A stretch of 64,000 nt of DNA from Sepioteuthis lessoniana (Eukaryota > Mollusca > Cephalopoda > Myopsida > Loliginidae): the NCBI GenBank assembly GCA_963585895.1, contig OY757912.1, positions 84,394,813 to 84,458,812 on the forward strand, in the 5' to 3' direction. Shown here one piece after another: positions 63,533 to 64,000 of the stretch. The first letter of the stretch is position 1; each line of letters begins with the position of its first letter. The translations under genes were made by a program, and so were the position numbers. The notes beneath the pieces were generated by a model that was not told where the DNA came from, ran no database searches, and was given only the letters and a program-made list of their open reading frames with translations.

Positions 63533-63775
63533 GCTAAACTTACACTAAACTGGTTTGTTTAATATAGAACTGTTTTGACATTTAACTGTGTTCAAACCAA
63601 ATCTGTACTTATACTAAACTGAATTAGAACTGCTTGACTAAACTGAATAGTTTGAAATAGAAATGTTTTTTCACAATTAAACTGTACTTACATTTAAACT
63701 GCGTACTTATGCTAAACTGAATTGTTTGAAATAGAACTAAATAACCTACAAAGGTTGATATGCCATAAAACACAA

Positions 63776-64000
63776 ACAAACAAAAAAAACTATGAAAAAA
63801 TTGATTTATTTGAAACGCTGATCTTGTCATGACTCCCCCCAGTTGCCACTGAACCATCAAGTTTAGTCAACAACCTCCTGGCAACTCAAAAATGCTGAAG
63901 TACTTTTTTTTATCGCGCCTGGAATTTTAGAAGACTCTTCTCTTTTCTGCAAACGAAGAACTTTAAACTTTAATACAACAAAAGTGAATAAATTCCTTTT
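63776..64000. other. No gene seen
   Basis: AT-rich to the window end. Confidence 0.5.

Larger units (their letters stand above)
61988..63775 (+). repeat. R4-A element split twice
   Basis: Head GGCTGGGGCTGAAGAATACA (61,993-62,012), palindrome remnant (CCACTAGGGCCCAGAATGG, 62,157-62,175); SINE-1 at about 62,219-62,508; R4 resumes ATAGGGCCCTAGCTATGGGT and body units to about 62,703; unrelated insert to about 63,532; body units and hairpin tail (AAATAACCTACAAAGG..GATATGCC, 63,737-63,764). Confidence 0.8.

Overview
This window is AT-rich animal nuclear DNA made almost entirely of interspersed repeats. I found no host protein-coding gene I could recognise. The repeats point to a cephalopod mollusc, most likely an octopus or a relative: tRNA-headed SINEs that share one central block (the organisation known from cephalopod SINEs), abundant short 3' fragments of non-LTR retrotransposons, internally deleted mariner elements, and many (TA)n and (CA)n microsatellites. 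The organism call is inference from repeat type. No rRNA operon, CRISPR array, prokaryotic operon or functional tRNA gene is visible.

I use neutral family names. SINE-1 (about 290 bp, about 14 copies or fragments), SINE-2 (about 250 bp, 8 copies plus a fragment) and SINE-3 (about 230-280 bp, 4 copies) have tRNA-like heads. R4 is a family of 250-700 bp elements with a fixed head, an internal palindrome, a variable array of about 60-70 bp units and a hairpin tail. R4-A and R4-B differ in array and tail, and R4-A copies are flanked by 12-13 bp target-site duplications. LINE-A, -B, -C and -D are 3' pieces of different reverse-transcriptase elements. M1 to M4 are mariner-type DNA transposons with terminal inverted repeats.

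Layout. 1-6,300: R4 copies, LINE-B with a nested SINE-1, and three LINE-A pieces. 6,300-12,400: R4 copies, a predicted hammerhead ribozyme at 9,731-9,773, and SINEs. 12,400-20,500: SINE-1, R4, a 31 bp minisatellite, a GC-rich 295 bp insert with a 15 bp duplication, and the M3 element split by R4. 20,500-29,300: sparse DNA, LINE-B ends, SINE-3, diverged segmental duplications, and two tandem 5S-rRNA-like pseudogenes. 29,450-43,650: three M1 mariners with nested insertions, the first M2 mariner, and the one intact LINE-A tail reading frame (31,074-31,514). 44,000-54,100: SINE and R4 clusters, LINE-A split by a SINE-1 with a 21 bp duplication, and R4-A nested in R4-B. 54,100-64,000: the M4 transposase relic split by an LTR-like GC-rich segment, the second M2 mariner, LINE-A, LINE-B, and an R4-A copy split by a SINE-1 and by an 830 bp insert carrying the longest reading frame (159 codons, unrecognised).

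The elements form a layered record. Shared modules (a central block in SINE-1 and SINE-3, a hairpin tail in SINE-3 and R4) suggest exchange of parts and use of common retrotransposition machinery. The clearest undescribed items are the hammerhead ribozyme, the R4 family itself, the GC-rich hairpin insert and the 5S-derived tandem repeat.
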